Positions 1-8,414 of a stretch of DNA of 64,000 nucleotides are shown here, one piece after another (positions within the stretch are counted from its first letter, which is position 1; every line of letters begins with the position of its first letter). The notes beneath the pieces were generated by a model. That model was not told the DNA's origin. It saw only the letters and a list, made by a program, of their open reading frames with translations, and made no database searches. The position numbers and the translations under genes are program-made. Source of the stretch: an uncultured Eubacteriales bacterium (GTDB lineage Bacteria; Bacillota; Clostridia; Oscillospirales; Oscillospiraceae); assembly GCA_900549475.1 (NCBI GenBank), contig UROF01000004.1, positions 80,806 to 144,805 on the forward strand, in the 5' to 3' direction.

Positions 1-251
1 TGGCAGGGGTCCAGTCCCAGCCGCTTTGCCACAGCCACCTGATGCTCTCTCAGGTCATGCCCCTCCATAGGCTGACACACACCGGCTCTCCCACAGTCGC
101 TGTAGTTGAATACCGCCGTCAGATCCCGGCGCAAGCCGCCTCCATTGGCACTGGTGGCCAGCACATTTCTCGGGGCGGCGAAACGGATCACGGCACTCTT
201 CTCTGAACAGACAAGAGTATCCCCGTTCCGCAGTATGATCCTTCGTTCCAT
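1..251 (-). CDS. cbiZ: Adenosylcobinamide amidohydrolase (CbiZ-like), N-terminal part
   Basis: The first 83 codons of a gene that runs off the left edge; the ATG at 251 has GGAGG six bases upstream. The visible part contains NVLATSANGGGLRRDLTAVF followed by FNYSDCG and, further on, AKRLGLDP, a pattern I associate with the CbiZ family, which removes the aminopropanol side of adenosylcobinamide so that it can be salvaged into cobalamin. The divergent neighbour is a corrinoid-type ABC transporter, and CbiZ is known to sit next to BtuFCD in organisms that salvage corrinoids. Only a third or so of the protein is visible, so the family call rests on one motif block plus context. Confidence 0.6.
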   Translation of the reverse strand, partial: MERRIILRNGDTLVCSEKSAVIRFAAPRNVLATSANGGGLRRDLTAVFNYSDCGRAGVCQPMEGHDLREHQVAVAKRLGLDPC

Positions 252-276
252 AGCGCCCTCCACATCGTTGTCCTAG

Positions 277-298
277 CTGCCGCAGCTCCCTGCGGCAG
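277..298. repeat. Perfect 9-bp hairpin between divergent genes
   Basis: CTGCCGCAG and CTGCGGCAG are separated by four bases in the 120-bp gap between the cbiZ-like gene and the binding-protein gene. Only weak T-richness follows on the plus strand. It could be an operator, a short transcript hairpin or an insulating terminator. I do not see a B12-box consensus, so I do not call a cobalamin riboswitch. Confidence 0.4.
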
Positions 299-371
299 GC
301 ATTTATTATACCACGCTCTCCCAGTCACTGGCAATCACCATCACTTCAGAATACCAGAAAGGAAAAAGAAC

Positions 372-1382
372 ATGAAAAAGACCATTCTTGCTCTGGGCCT
401 GTCCCTGATCCTTCTGCTGTCCGCAGGCTGCGGCAGCCAAAACAGCAGCGCAGGCAACCAGTCCGGCGCCAACGATACCCCCTCCAACAATGTCTCTTCC
501 AATCAGGATACGCAGCAGGATACACGTCCCACGGAAGACCGCAGTGGTAATCCTATCACCCTCCCCGATGAGATCAATGCCATCATCTCCATGGCCCCCT
601 CCGCTACCCAGACCCTTCTGGATCTGGGGATGAAAGACAAGCTGGTAGCGGTAGACACCTATTCCGCCATGTATTTTGGTCTGGACTCCCTGCCCACCTT
701 TGACATGATGGAGCCGGATACTGAGCAGATCGCCGTGCTGGAGCCCGACCTGATGTTCACCACCGGCATGAGCTCCTCCGGCGGTACGGACCCCTACAAG
801 CCCCTGCGTGATGTTGGTGTATGCGTGGCCGATATTCCCTCCTCCTCCAGCATCGAGGCCGTAAAGGAGGACACCCGCTTTATCGCCGCCTGTGTAGGAC
901 AGGAGGAAAAGTGTGAGGAGCTGATCGCCGCCATGGAAGCAGAGCTGGAGGAGATCGCCGCCATCGGCAGCACCATTACCGAGCCCAAGACTGTGCTCTA
1001 TGAAATCTCCTGCGCTCCCGATATATACACTGCTGGCCAGGGCACCTTTATTCAGGAGATGCTGGATATCGTCGGTGCTGAAAATATCTTTGCCGACCAG
1101 GAGAACTATATCTCCGTCACAGAGGAAGCCGCCGTCAGCGCCAACCCCGATGTGATCCTTACCTCTGTCAACTACATTGACGACCCTGTGGGTGAGATCA
1201 TGGGCCGCAGCGGCTGGCAAAATGTCACCGCCATTGTCAACGGCGACGTCTACCAGGTGGATGCCAACGCCGTTTCCCTGCCCAACCTCCATGTGATCGA
1301 TGGCATCAAGCAGATCGCCGTTCTGGTCTACCCGGAGGCCTATGCAGATATTGAGAACCCCTTTGCTGACAACGCCGCATGA
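372..1382 (+). CDS. Cobalamin/iron-siderophore-type ABC transporter substrate-binding lipoprotein
   Basis: 336 residues with a lipoprotein signal (MKKTI, hydrophobic run, LLSAGC lipobox near residue 20), a low-complexity Asn/Ser/Gly linker to about residue 60, then a type III (FecB/BtuF) fold. IISMAPSATQTLLDLGMKDK and the later EPDLMF block are typical of the cluster that captures vitamin B12 or Fe-siderophores outside the membrane. It overlaps the permease by 4 bases (ATGA), so the two are translationally coupled. The cbiZ-like gene upstream favours a corrinoid, possibly cobinamide, over iron chelates; that is inference from context. Confidence 0.8.
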   Translation: MKKTILALGLSLILLLSAGCGSQNSSAGNQSGANDTPSNNVSSNQDTQQDTRPTEDRSGNPITLPDEINAIISMAPSATQTLLDLGMKDKLVAVDTYSAMYFGLDSLPTFDMMEPDTEQIAVLEPDLMFTTGMSSSGGTDPYKPLRDVGVCVADIPSSSSIEAVKEDTRFIAACVGQEEKCEELIAAMEAELEEIAAIGSTITEPKTVLYEISCAPDIYTAGQGTFIQEMLDIVGAENIFADQENYISVTEEAAVSANPDVILTSVNYIDDPVGEIMGRSGWQNVTAIVNGDVYQVDANAVSLPNLHVIDGIKQIAVLVYPEAYADIENPFADNAA

Positions 1383-2401
1383 AAACAGGTCTGAAGATCC
1401 TGCTGACCATTCTGGCGGCCATTGCCGTTCTGGTACTCAGTATCGGCGTCGGCTCCGTCTATGTGCCCCCGGATCAGGTGGTCAGCATTCTGCTCAGCAA
1501 GCTGCCCGGCGGTACACTGCCCGACAGTATTGACCCCAATCTGGTCTCCATCGTCTGGGGGATGCGGTTTCCCAGAGCGATCCTGGCCTTCCTGGCCGGA
1601 GGCGCCCTGGCGGTCAGCGGTACCGTGATGCAGTCCATTCTGAAAAATCCCCTGGCCTCCTCCTACACCCTGGGTGTATCCTCCGGCGCCAGCCTGGGCG
1701 CGGCTATGGTGATGGTCAGCGGCCTCACCATTCCCTTCCTGGGGATCTTTACCCTCCCGGTGGCCGGATTTATCGGAGGCCTTGCCACCGTATTTCTGGC
1801 CATGGCCTTCGCAGCCCGCATTGACCGCAAAATGGAAAATCAGACCGTGATCCTGGTGGGCATGGTGTTCTCCCTCTTCGTCAACGCCGTGCTCACCCTG
1901 GTGACAGCCCTCTCCCGGGAACACCTGCAGCAGATGGTATTCTGGCAGATGGGCGGTTTTTCCGGTCGGGATTGGTCCCATGTGGCGGCCCTGTTTCCTG
2001 TAACAGCCATCGGTATTTTTGTATTGATGCTCTACACCCACGAAATGGATATCATGAGCTTCGGCGAGGACCAAGCCCAGGCCATCGGCGTGGATATCAA
2101 AAAGACCAAGATCATCCTCATCGGCATCTCCGCCCTGCTCACCGGCACCACCGTCTCCTTTGTAGGAGTGATCGGCTTTGTGGATCTGATCGCTCCCCAT
2201 GTGGTGCGGCGGATCTTCGGCGCCTCCCACCGGTATGTACTGCCCCTGTCGGCGGTATTCGGCGGGACCTTCATGGCTCTGGCGGAGCTGGTAAGCCGGA
2301 CGGTACTGGCCCCCACTATTATCCCCGTAGGTGCCGTAACCGCCCTGGTGGGCGCCCCCTTCTTCGCCGTGGTATTCTTCCGCGGCCGAAAGACGGCGTA
2401 A
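1379..2401 (+). CDS. FecCD/BtuC-family ABC transporter permease
   Basis: 340 residues, hydrophobic throughout with about ten membrane segments, the usual size and topology of BtuC/FecD permeases. RFPRAILAFLAGGALAVSG near residue 62 and the segment GFVDLIAPHVVRRIFGASHR near residue 265, which contacts the ATPase, are family hallmarks. It begins inside the stop codon of the binding-protein gene and is followed after 15 bases by the ATPase gene. It would form the homodimeric channel for the corrinoid or siderophore delivered by the lipoprotein. Confidence 0.88.
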   Translation: MKTGLKILLTILAAIAVLVLSIGVGSVYVPPDQVVSILLSKLPGGTLPDSIDPNLVSIVWGMRFPRAILAFLAGGALAVSGTVMQSILKNPLASSYTLGVSSGASLGAAMVMVSGLTIPFLGIFTLPVAGFIGGLATVFLAMAFAARIDRKMENQTVILVGMVFSLFVNAVLTLVTALSREHLQQMVFWQMGGFSGRDWSHVAALFPVTAIGIFVLMLYTHEMDIMSFGEDQAQAIGVDIKKTKIILIGISALLTGTTVSFVGVIGFVDLIAPHVVRRIFGASHRYVLPLSAVFGGTFMALAELVSRTVLAPTIIPVGAVTALVGAPFFAVVFFRGRKTA

Positions 2402-2416
2402 GAAAGGAGGAACACT

Positions 2417-3187
2417 ATGCTGCATCTTGATCATCTGTGTGCCGGCTATGGAGGCACGGAGGTCCTCCATCAGCTGAGCTTTGACCTTCCCGTAGGGGAA
2501 AACCTGTGTATCCTGGGGCCCAACGGCTGTGGAAAAAGTACCCTCCTCAAAGCCATTGCCGCCCTCATTGACAGTACCGGAGAGCTGACCCTCCGAGGAG
2601 AACCCATCCGTGCCATGAAGCGGCCTGAGGTGGCCTCCCATATCGCCGTCATGAGCCAGATGAGCACGGTCTATTTTTCCTTTACCGTCTATGAGACGGT
2701 GATGATGGGCCGCTATCAGAAAATGAAGCGGGGAATCTTTACCTCCCCCTCCTCCGAGGATCGGAAGTACGTGGACCGCTATCTGGCTGTAACTGGACTG
2801 GACAGCCTGCGGGACCGGCAGATCTCCCAGCTCTCCGGCGGACAGCTTCAGCGGGTATTCCTGGCACGGACGCTGGTCCAGGAACCGGACATCATCCTGC
2901 TGGACGAGCCTACCAACCATTTGGATCTCAAGCACCAGGCGGAGCTGGTGACCTACCTCAAGCAGTGGTCCATTGAAAACCAGCGGACTGTCATCGGTGT
3001 GCTTCATGACATCAATCTCTCCCTGATTCTGTCAGAAAAGCTGCTGTTTCTCAAGGATGGCAATATTGCGGGCTTTGGCTCTGCCTCGCAGCTTCTCAGC
3101 CGGGAATTTCTCAAAGATGTATACGACATGGATGTTGCCCAGTTCATGCTGGATTCCCTGAAAAAGTGGGAAAACATCAAAGAATAA
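2417..3187 (+). CDS. ABC transporter ATP-binding protein (FecE/BtuD type)
   Basis: 256 residues with Walker A GPNGCGKST, Q-loop MSQM, signature LSGGQLQRVFLARTL, Walker B IILLDEPTNHLD and a switch His in VLHDINLS. The AAAGGAGG site sits seven to eight bases before the ATG. It energises the FecCD-type permease encoded just upstream and ends the three-gene operon at a strong terminator. Confidence 0.9.
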   Translation: MLHLDHLCAGYGGTEVLHQLSFDLPVGENLCILGPNGCGKSTLLKAIAALIDSTGELTLRGEPIRAMKRPEVASHIAVMSQMSTVYFSFTVYETVMMGRYQKMKRGIFTSPSSEDRKYVDRYLAVTGLDSLRDRQISQLSGGQLQRVFLARTLVQEPDIILLDEPTNHLDLKHQAELVTYLKQWSIENQRTVIGVLHDINLSLILSEKLLFLKDGNIAGFGSASQLLSREFLKDVYDMDVAQFMLDSLKKWENIKE

Positions 3188-3195
3188 CAACGCAA

Positions 3196-3242
3196 AAAAG
3201 CCCGCGGGGTACGGAATGATTTCCGTACCCCGCGGGCTTTTT
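3196..3242. terminator. Bidirectional rho-independent terminator
   Basis: A long GC-rich stem (AGCCCGCGGGGTACGGAA and its complement) with A-rich and T-rich flanks serves the uptake operon on the plus strand and the converging dlt-like operon on the minus strand. Confidence 0.92.
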
Positions 3243-3254
3243 ACTGTCTGCCGC

Positions 3255-3830
3255 TTACTGCTGCGGCAGGACGGCCTGATACTCGATGGAAGAGATATAA
3301 CCATCCTCAAAGAGGACCACCAGCTGGCTGTCGCCACGGGTGTAGGTGTACTGGTCGTACTCCTCCGTATAATCCTCGCCATAGGCGGCGATCATGTCGT
3401 CTTTGGTACCGCCGATCTCCAGGCCCTCAGGGGTAGACACCGCATCACTGGTAAACACCACAGAGGACACATAGTTCACATCGTTCAGGGGATAGGTGTT
3501 CAGCTGGAAGCCGTCATAGGTATAGATATAATCCGTACCCTGGAAGGCGCAGCTGGGGGCGTCAAAGGTGGAAATAGGCTCTCCCAGCGCTTCCACGATG
3601 GGATCCGCCTCCGCGTTCATCTTCACCTCAACACCGTTGCTGGTAAAGACAAAGAGGTCGGCTGCCTGATTTTCGCCGCTGTCGGTATCCCCGCTGTTCT
3701 GGCTCTGATTGCCAGCGGCATTTCCATTATTCCCGGTCTGGCTGCTGTTATTGCCGCCGCAGCCTGCCAGCAGAGCAAGGCACAGGGCCAGGGCCAGCAG
3801 CAGTGAAAACAGCTTATGGTTGTGTTTCAT
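3255..3830 (-). CDS. Small lipoprotein of unknown function, last gene of the dlt-like operon
   Basis: 191 residues. The N-terminus is a lipoprotein signal with lipobox LLAGC and a Cys near residue 24, followed by an Asn/Gly/Ser linker to about residue 55. The rest is an acidic, beta-rich globular domain including GLEIGGTKDDMIAAYGEDY, a segment that recurs in small lipoproteins of Clostridia as a Gly-x-Thr helix-capping repeat. I do not recognise a named family. It starts 38 bases after the SGNH-like gene with AAAGGAG before the ATG and no terminator between, so it is probably co-transcribed with the acylation genes and acts on the outer face of the membrane. Confidence 0.75.
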   Translation of the reverse strand: MKHNHKLFSLLLALALCLALLAGCGGNNSSQTGNNGNAAGNQSQNSGDTDSGENQAADLFVFTSNGVEVKMNAEADPIVEALGEPISTFDAPSCAFQGTDYIYTYDGFQLNTYPLNDVNYVSSVVFTSDAVSTPEGLEIGGTKDDMIAAYGEDYTEEYDQYTYTRGDSQLVVLFEDGYISSIEYQAVLPQQ

Positions 3831-3868
3831 GGTTGATTCTCCTTTACTCGGTCGCTTTTGGGTTGCTT

Positions 3869-4948
3869 TTATTCTTCAACAGGTACCTGACTGCCAGGTG
3901 TGGTGGCACGGGTCAGATATCCCTTCTCCGCCAGTTCCGCATACTGCGCCTCCGCCTGGGCATGGTAGGCTTCGCTCTTCTCCGCCCATACAGCAGAGAG
4001 CTCCGCATCATCCCGACGGTCGGGAACCCCGGCATCCCGAAGAATCTGGCCAAAGTAATCGGACAGCTTCTCCGCTCCGCTGAGATTCAGGTGCAGGCCC
4101 TGATCGTAGGTATCGGTGGAAAAATCCAGCCCGATCTCATCGATGTAGTCCAGGAAGTTGATATAGGTGAGGTCATACTGGGCTGCGTAGTCCTCCATCT
4201 GCTGATCCCACTCATCGTACCAGTGGGGATAGAGGCTGGGGGCCTTGATGAGGATCAGCTGTACTCCCTTCTCCTCGCAGAGAAGACGGATCTTGTCCAG
4301 ATATTCATAGCAGATGTCGGAAAATTGGTAATTGGCCAGCTTCTTGGGTTCAGGAAGGGTCTCTACAGGCCGCACGTCTGCCCGCATAAGGAATCCGTTG
4401 TGGCTGAGAGTGTCCTGGTGGAACAGGTAACGGAAATCCGATGCCGTCAGCTCGCTCCAGCGGCTGTGATAGCGAAAGAAGGGGAAAATATAGCTGAGGA
4501 GGGTCTCGTCCTCCATCTTGGAGGCCATCACCGCCTGGATCTTGTTCACCGACAGGGGCAGATCGTCCAAAGCCATACGGTTATAGGCCTCGCTCTGGGG
4601 CTTGTCATACTGCATGGACAGTACGTTGAACACCACTACCTGAGGCGTTTCCCGCTCCAGAGTGTCCTTGAGGGTGTAGTAGGAGTGCCAGATCAGCTGT
4701 TGAGGGCTTCCCCGGATATAGCTGGTGACACCGTAGTTCTCCCAAAGGGTGATGGGAGAGAAATTCTCGTATACCTCACAGTCCCCCACAAAAATCACAT
4801 CGTGATCTGTGGTCTCCCGGTAGTACTCCCGCACCAGGGCTCCATCGGGGATGCCGTCCATGTATTTTGGCACCAGCAGCGCCTGGAGGAGGAAAAAGGC
4901 CCCGATCCAGATCAGGGCGATCCCACCCCATTTGCAGATACGTTTCAT
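3869..4948 (-). CDS. Membrane-anchored SGNH/DltD-like protein with a Cys in the nucleophile position
   Basis: 359 residues with one N-terminal membrane anchor (about residues 8-26) and an extracytoplasmic domain. The first catalytic block reads VIFVGDCEVYENFSP, so the position normally taken by Ser in GDS motifs is Cys57. The C-terminal block D282-QGLHLN places the His at 286, and a GSPQQLIW segment supplies the usual Gly/Asn-region turn. In dlt operons the DltD member helps pass D-alanine onto teichoic acid, and the neighbours here match that layout. Substrate is unknown. The fold assignment is from motifs and context. Confidence 0.72.
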   Translation of the reverse strand: MKRICKWGGIALIWIGAFFLLQALLVPKYMDGIPDGALVREYYRETTDHDVIFVGDCEVYENFSPITLWENYGVTSYIRGSPQQLIWHSYYTLKDTLERETPQVVVFNVLSMQYDKPQSEAYNRMALDDLPLSVNKIQAVMASKMEDETLLSYIFPFFRYHSRWSELTASDFRYLFHQDTLSHNGFLMRADVRPVETLPEPKKLANYQFSDICYEYLDKIRLLCEEKGVQLILIKAPSLYPHWYDEWDQQMEDYAAQYDLTYINFLDYIDEIGLDFSTDTYDQGLHLNLSGAEKLSDYFGQILRDAGVPDRRDDAELSAVWAEKSEAYHAQAEAQYAELAEKGYLTRATTPGSQVPVEE

Positions 4949-4960
4949 GGATGCTCCTTG

Positions 4961-6553
4961 TCAGAATTGATTATAGATGAACTGGCTGGCATCATAGCCC
5001 ACACCGTAGGCGCCAAACACCAGCACTGCAAAGGTGAGGCCAAAAGCCACCGCGTACCGTGCCGCCTCCGGAGCTCGCTCCAGCTGCTCCCGGACACTGC
5101 CCCGCCGCTGCCGAAGGCTCACGCCCAGCATCAGCAGGCACCCAAGGCCCGCCACGATCCAGTCACCCACGCCTAGGCCCAGCTCCAGCAGGGAGCCGTC
5201 CCACAGAGGCGTGAGAGAGAAGCGGGTAAAGATGGTCCCCACCATGGAGAAAGTGAGAGGCACATCCCGGTAGCAGTCCAGGGATCTAAGGGCGCTCATG
5301 AGCCAGAAGGTCCGTACCACCTGGAACAGCCGCCATCCAAAGGTTGCTCCCACCTTGGGGAAGCGCTCATGGAAGCGGTGATACAGCGGGGCACACTCCT
5401 GGGAGATAATGATGACCACACCATTGAGAAGGCCCCAGACGATGAAGTTCCAGCTGGCACCGTGCCAGATACCGGTGGCAAACCAGGTAAGCAGCGTGGC
5501 CAGATACACCGGCACCCTTTTACCAAGCTCCGGCCCCAGGAGAGCCCGGGACTTCTTGGAGATAGAGAGCATGGGCTTTGACACAGACACCGGGTAGAAG
5601 ATATAATCCCGGAACCAGGTGCCCATGGTGATGTGCCAGCGCCGCCAGTATTCCTCAATGTTCTTGGAGAAGTATGGACGGATGAAGTTCTCCTTCACCG
5701 GCACCCCCAGGGTATTGGCAATACCGATGGTGATGTCGATACCACCGGTGAAATCGGCATACAGCTCCAGAGCGTAGAGGAACATACCGATGAGGACAAA
5801 AATGCCGTCATAGGTCTCCGGCGCGCCGATGATAGCCGTAACAGCGGTGAGAAGCCGGTCGGCCACCACCATTTTCTTGAAGTAGCCCCACAGGACCCGC
5901 TGGAGGCCAAAGGACACCGTCCGGCGGTCAAAGGGATGCTCCTCCAACAGATGGGGGGCCAGGTCATCATAGCGGCTGATAGGGCCCTGGACCAGCTGGG
6001 GGAAGAAGGATACGAACAGGGCGAACCGGGGCAGGCTCTCCTGGGGAGGATACTTACCCCGGTAGACATCGATCAGATAGCCGATGGTCTGGAAGGTGTA
6101 GAAGGAAATGCCCATGGGCAGCAGCAGATCCACCAGTTGGAGCTGTCCGCCGCCAAAGAGGGCGGAGATGGCGTTGATATTGACGATGGCAAAGTTGGTG
6201 TACTTGAGCACCGCCAGGATGCCGAAGTTCAAAAGCAGCGCCGCCAGGAACCATCCCAGCTTCTTCTTTTTCACCCGGGCCTTGTAGGCCTTCTTATCCT
6301 CAGAGGTGAGGGCTTCCTTCCGGGCCTTCAGATAGGTGCTCTGCCGTTTCTGGAGACGGTCCATCCGCAGGGACGCATACCAGCAGGTCACCGTGGTGAC
6401 AGCGATAAAGATGAGACATCCCCATCCGGCAAAAGCATAGAAAATGTAACTGGCCGCCAGCAGCAGCATCCACTGGAACCGTTTGGGTACCAGGTAGTAC
6501 AGCGGAAACAGGATGGCCAGAAACAGGATAAATCCAAATGAGGTAAACAGCAT
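4961..6553 (-). CDS. MBOAT-family O-acyltransferase (DltB/AlgI-like)
   Basis: 530 residues with about eleven membrane segments. The family signatures are present: VQGPISRYDDL, the RPYFSKNIEEYWRRWHITMG block followed by TWFRDYIFYPVS, and the catalytic-His segment TGIWHGASWNFIVWGLLNG. MBOAT proteins of this branch move an acyl or aminoacyl group from a carrier protein or carrier lipid across the membrane to a surface polymer. It lies between the carrier-protein gene and the SGNH-like gene, the same functional set as dltB-dltC-dltD, so the most likely role is export of the aminoacyl group loaded by the adenylation enzyme. Confidence 0.87.
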   Translation of the reverse strand: MLFTSFGFILFLAILFPLYYLVPKRFQWMLLLAASYIFYAFAGWGCLIFIAVTTVTCWYASLRMDRLQKRQSTYLKARKEALTSEDKKAYKARVKKKKLGWFLAALLLNFGILAVLKYTNFAIVNINAISALFGGGQLQLVDLLLPMGISFYTFQTIGYLIDVYRGKYPPQESLPRFALFVSFFPQLVQGPISRYDDLAPHLLEEHPFDRRTVSFGLQRVLWGYFKKMVVADRLLTAVTAIIGAPETYDGIFVLIGMFLYALELYADFTGGIDITIGIANTLGVPVKENFIRPYFSKNIEEYWRRWHITMGTWFRDYIFYPVSVSKPMLSISKKSRALLGPELGKRVPVYLATLLTWFATGIWHGASWNFIVWGLLNGVVIIISQECAPLYHRFHERFPKVGATFGWRLFQVVRTFWLMSALRSLDCYRDVPLTFSMVGTIFTRFSLTPLWDGSLLELGLGVGDWIVAGLGCLLMLGVSLRQRRGSVREQLERAPEAARYAVAFGLTFAVLVFGAYGVGYDASQFIYNQF

Positions 6554-6600
6554 GTCGTTTCAGCAGTCCTTGTCAAGAATTCCGCCTCTCAGGCAGGGAT

Positions 6601-6837
6601 TCAGTCCTCATCGGACAGGCGCTCCACCAGCTCAAAGAGAGCCTGGGCAGAGTTGAAATTCTCCGGAACGATCTCTCCGGCAGGGATGGATACGTCAAAA
6701 TTGGCACTGATCTCAGTGACGATGCTGACAATATCGAAGGAATCCAGTACCTTGTTGTCGATCAGGCCCGTCTCAGAGGTAAAATCCACCTCGGGATGCA
6801 GATCATTCAGGATCTCCAGCAGCTCATCAAAAGTCAT
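6601..6837 (-). CDS. Acyl/aminoacyl carrier protein (DltC-like)
   Basis: 78 residues, the normal size of a stand-alone carrier protein. The phosphopantetheine attachment serine is Ser33 in KVLDSFDIVSIVTEI. AAGGAG is found upstream of the ATG. It lies 19 bases after the adenylation gene and before the MBOAT gene, so it should carry the thioester-linked amino acid from the ligase to the acyltransferase. Confidence 0.87.
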   Translation of the reverse strand: MTFDELLEILNDLHPEVDFTSETGLIDNKVLDSFDIVSIVTEISANFDVSIPAGEIVPENFNSAQALFELVERLSDED

Positions 6838-6856
6838 GGCGTTGCTCCTTTCTCAT

Positions 6857-8368
6857 TCAGCGGGCAAGGGCCTGTTCCTTCAGGCTCTTGCGGTCAATTT
6901 TTCCGTTGGGGGTCTGAGGCAGCCGCTCCAGGCGGCGCACACTGTTGGGTACCATATACCGGGGCAGCTTCTCCTTGGTGTAGGCCACCACCTCCGCCGC
7001 CTCGGCCTCACCCACATAAAAGAGGGTGATCTTCTTTTTCACGTCGTCAAAGACGCAGCAGGACTGGCTCACTTTGGGCATCATGTTGGCGATCAGCTCG
7101 ATCTCTCCCAGCTCGATGCGGTGGCCCATGTGCTTGATCTGGTAGTCTTTCCGGGAGAGGAAAATAAGCTCCCCTTCCTCGTTGTACCGGGCCAGATCCC
7201 CGGTGCGGTAGATGATCTCCGGGTAGGCCTTGTTCAGGGGGTTCTGAACAAATGCCTCCGCCGTCCGCTTGGGATCATTGTAGTAGCCAAGGGTCACGCC
7301 GGTACCCCGGATGCAGATCTCTCCCACTTCTCCGGGAGCTGCCTGCCGGTCATTCTCATCCAAAAGGAGGATCTCCGTATTCCGGAAGGGCCGGCCGATG
7401 GGAATGGCCTCATCCAGAGCAAAATCCCGCTTGACCTCGTAGTAGCAGCTCATGCCGGTGGCCTCAGTGGGGCCATAGAGATTGATAAAACGGGCATTGG
7501 GCAGCACCTCACGCCAGAGGCGGAACTGCTTGATGGGGAACACCTCGCTGCCGAAGGCCACCGTGTGCAGGTACTTGGGCTGCACCTGCTGGAAAGCCCC
7601 CAGGCCGGAAACGATGGTCATGGCGGACACTACCCAGCAGATGGTGTTGATCTGGTGGTCGTTGAGGTACTCCACCAGCTTCACCGGCAGCATAAACAGC
7701 TGCTTTGGCACCAGATAGGCTGTAGCGCCGAATTTCAGCGTGGGATAGATCTCCTTGAGGCAGGCGTCAAAGTACAGGGGCGTCTGATTGCCGAACACGG
7801 TGTTCTCATGAAAGCCCAGCACCTCTGAGAGATTTTCGATGTAGTCGATCACAGAGCGGTGGCAGGCCGCCACGCCCTTGGGCACTCCGGTGGAACCGGA
7901 GGTAAAAACGATATAGGCGGGATCGATGTCCAGTGCCTTGTCCCGGATCGAGGTCAGCGCCGCCTCGTCGATCTCCCCGGCGGCAGCCTCATCGTAGAGG
8001 AACACCTGGCCTGACCAGCCGAAGCCCTTCAGAAGCTCCGCCGTCTTGGCGTCACATACCGCGCAGCGGGGATTCAGGCTCTGGAAGATCAGCTCAATGC
8101 GGTGAGCCGGCATCTCCTCGTCCAGAGGGACATAGTGGCATCCGGCGTACAGAACGCCCAGAAATGCTGTTACCGTCTTGGGGTGGCGGCCCATAAACAC
8201 CACCACCGGTTCCCGGTAATATCCTGCCCGGCTGAGGGCCGTGCCCAAAGCCCGGGCCTGGTCATACACCTGGCGGAAGGTCAAAGCGTCAGTACCGTCG
8301 GCATAGGCCACCTTGTCCGGCAGACGGACGACCGTATTTTCCAGGTAAGTGAGCAGATTTGTCATCAT
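6857..8368 (-). CDS. Amino acid adenylation enzyme (DltA-like D-alanine:carrier protein ligase family)
   Basis: 503 residues from the chosen ATG at 8368, which has GAAGGAGG eight bases upstream; a possible start nine codons earlier has no good site. The adenylate-forming motifs are in order: YIVFTSGSTGVPKG (A3), PLYFDACLKEIY with the Asp expected to bind the substrate amino group, NLYGPTEAT (A5), YRTGDLARY (A7), GHRIELGEIE (A8) and NGKIDR (A10). It would activate an amino acid as the adenylate and load it on the carrier protein encoded next. D-alanine is the obvious guess from the dlt-like context but is not proven by sequence. Confidence 0.83.
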   Translation of the reverse strand: MMTNLLTYLENTVVRLPDKVAYADGTDALTFRQVYDQARALGTALSRAGYYREPVVVFMGRHPKTVTAFLGVLYAGCHYVPLDEEMPAHRIELIFQSLNPRCAVCDAKTAELLKGFGWSGQVFLYDEAAAGEIDEAALTSIRDKALDIDPAYIVFTSGSTGVPKGVAACHRSVIDYIENLSEVLGFHENTVFGNQTPLYFDACLKEIYPTLKFGATAYLVPKQLFMLPVKLVEYLNDHQINTICWVVSAMTIVSGLGAFQQVQPKYLHTVAFGSEVFPIKQFRLWREVLPNARFINLYGPTEATGMSCYYEVKRDFALDEAIPIGRPFRNTEILLLDENDRQAAPGEVGEICIRGTGVTLGYYNDPKRTAEAFVQNPLNKAYPEIIYRTGDLARYNEEGELIFLSRKDYQIKHMGHRIELGEIELIANMMPKVSQSCCVFDDVKKKITLFYVGEAEAAEVVAYTKEKLPRYMVPNSVRRLERLPQTPNGKIDRKSLKEQALAR

Positions 8369-8414
8369 AGGCGGAGCCTCCTTCACATTCAGCATACCTA
8401 TTTTAAATTACTTA

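Noticed and set aside
252..371. Cobalamin riboswitch upstream of the corrinoid transporter
   Set aside because: The gap is only 120 bases and has no B12-box consensus; I see only one simple hairpin.
306..1292. Long open frame opposite the substrate-binding lipoprotein gene
   Set aside because: It is antisense to a protein with clear signal peptide and family motifs, is Gly/His/Val-rich in a way typical of reverse frames in high-GC DNA, and has no ribosome site.
1340..3007. 555-codon minus-strand frame across the permease and ATPase genes
   Set aside because: Low-complexity His/Gly/Gln composition and full overlap with two well-recognised ABC transporter genes; an artefact of GC-rich codon use.
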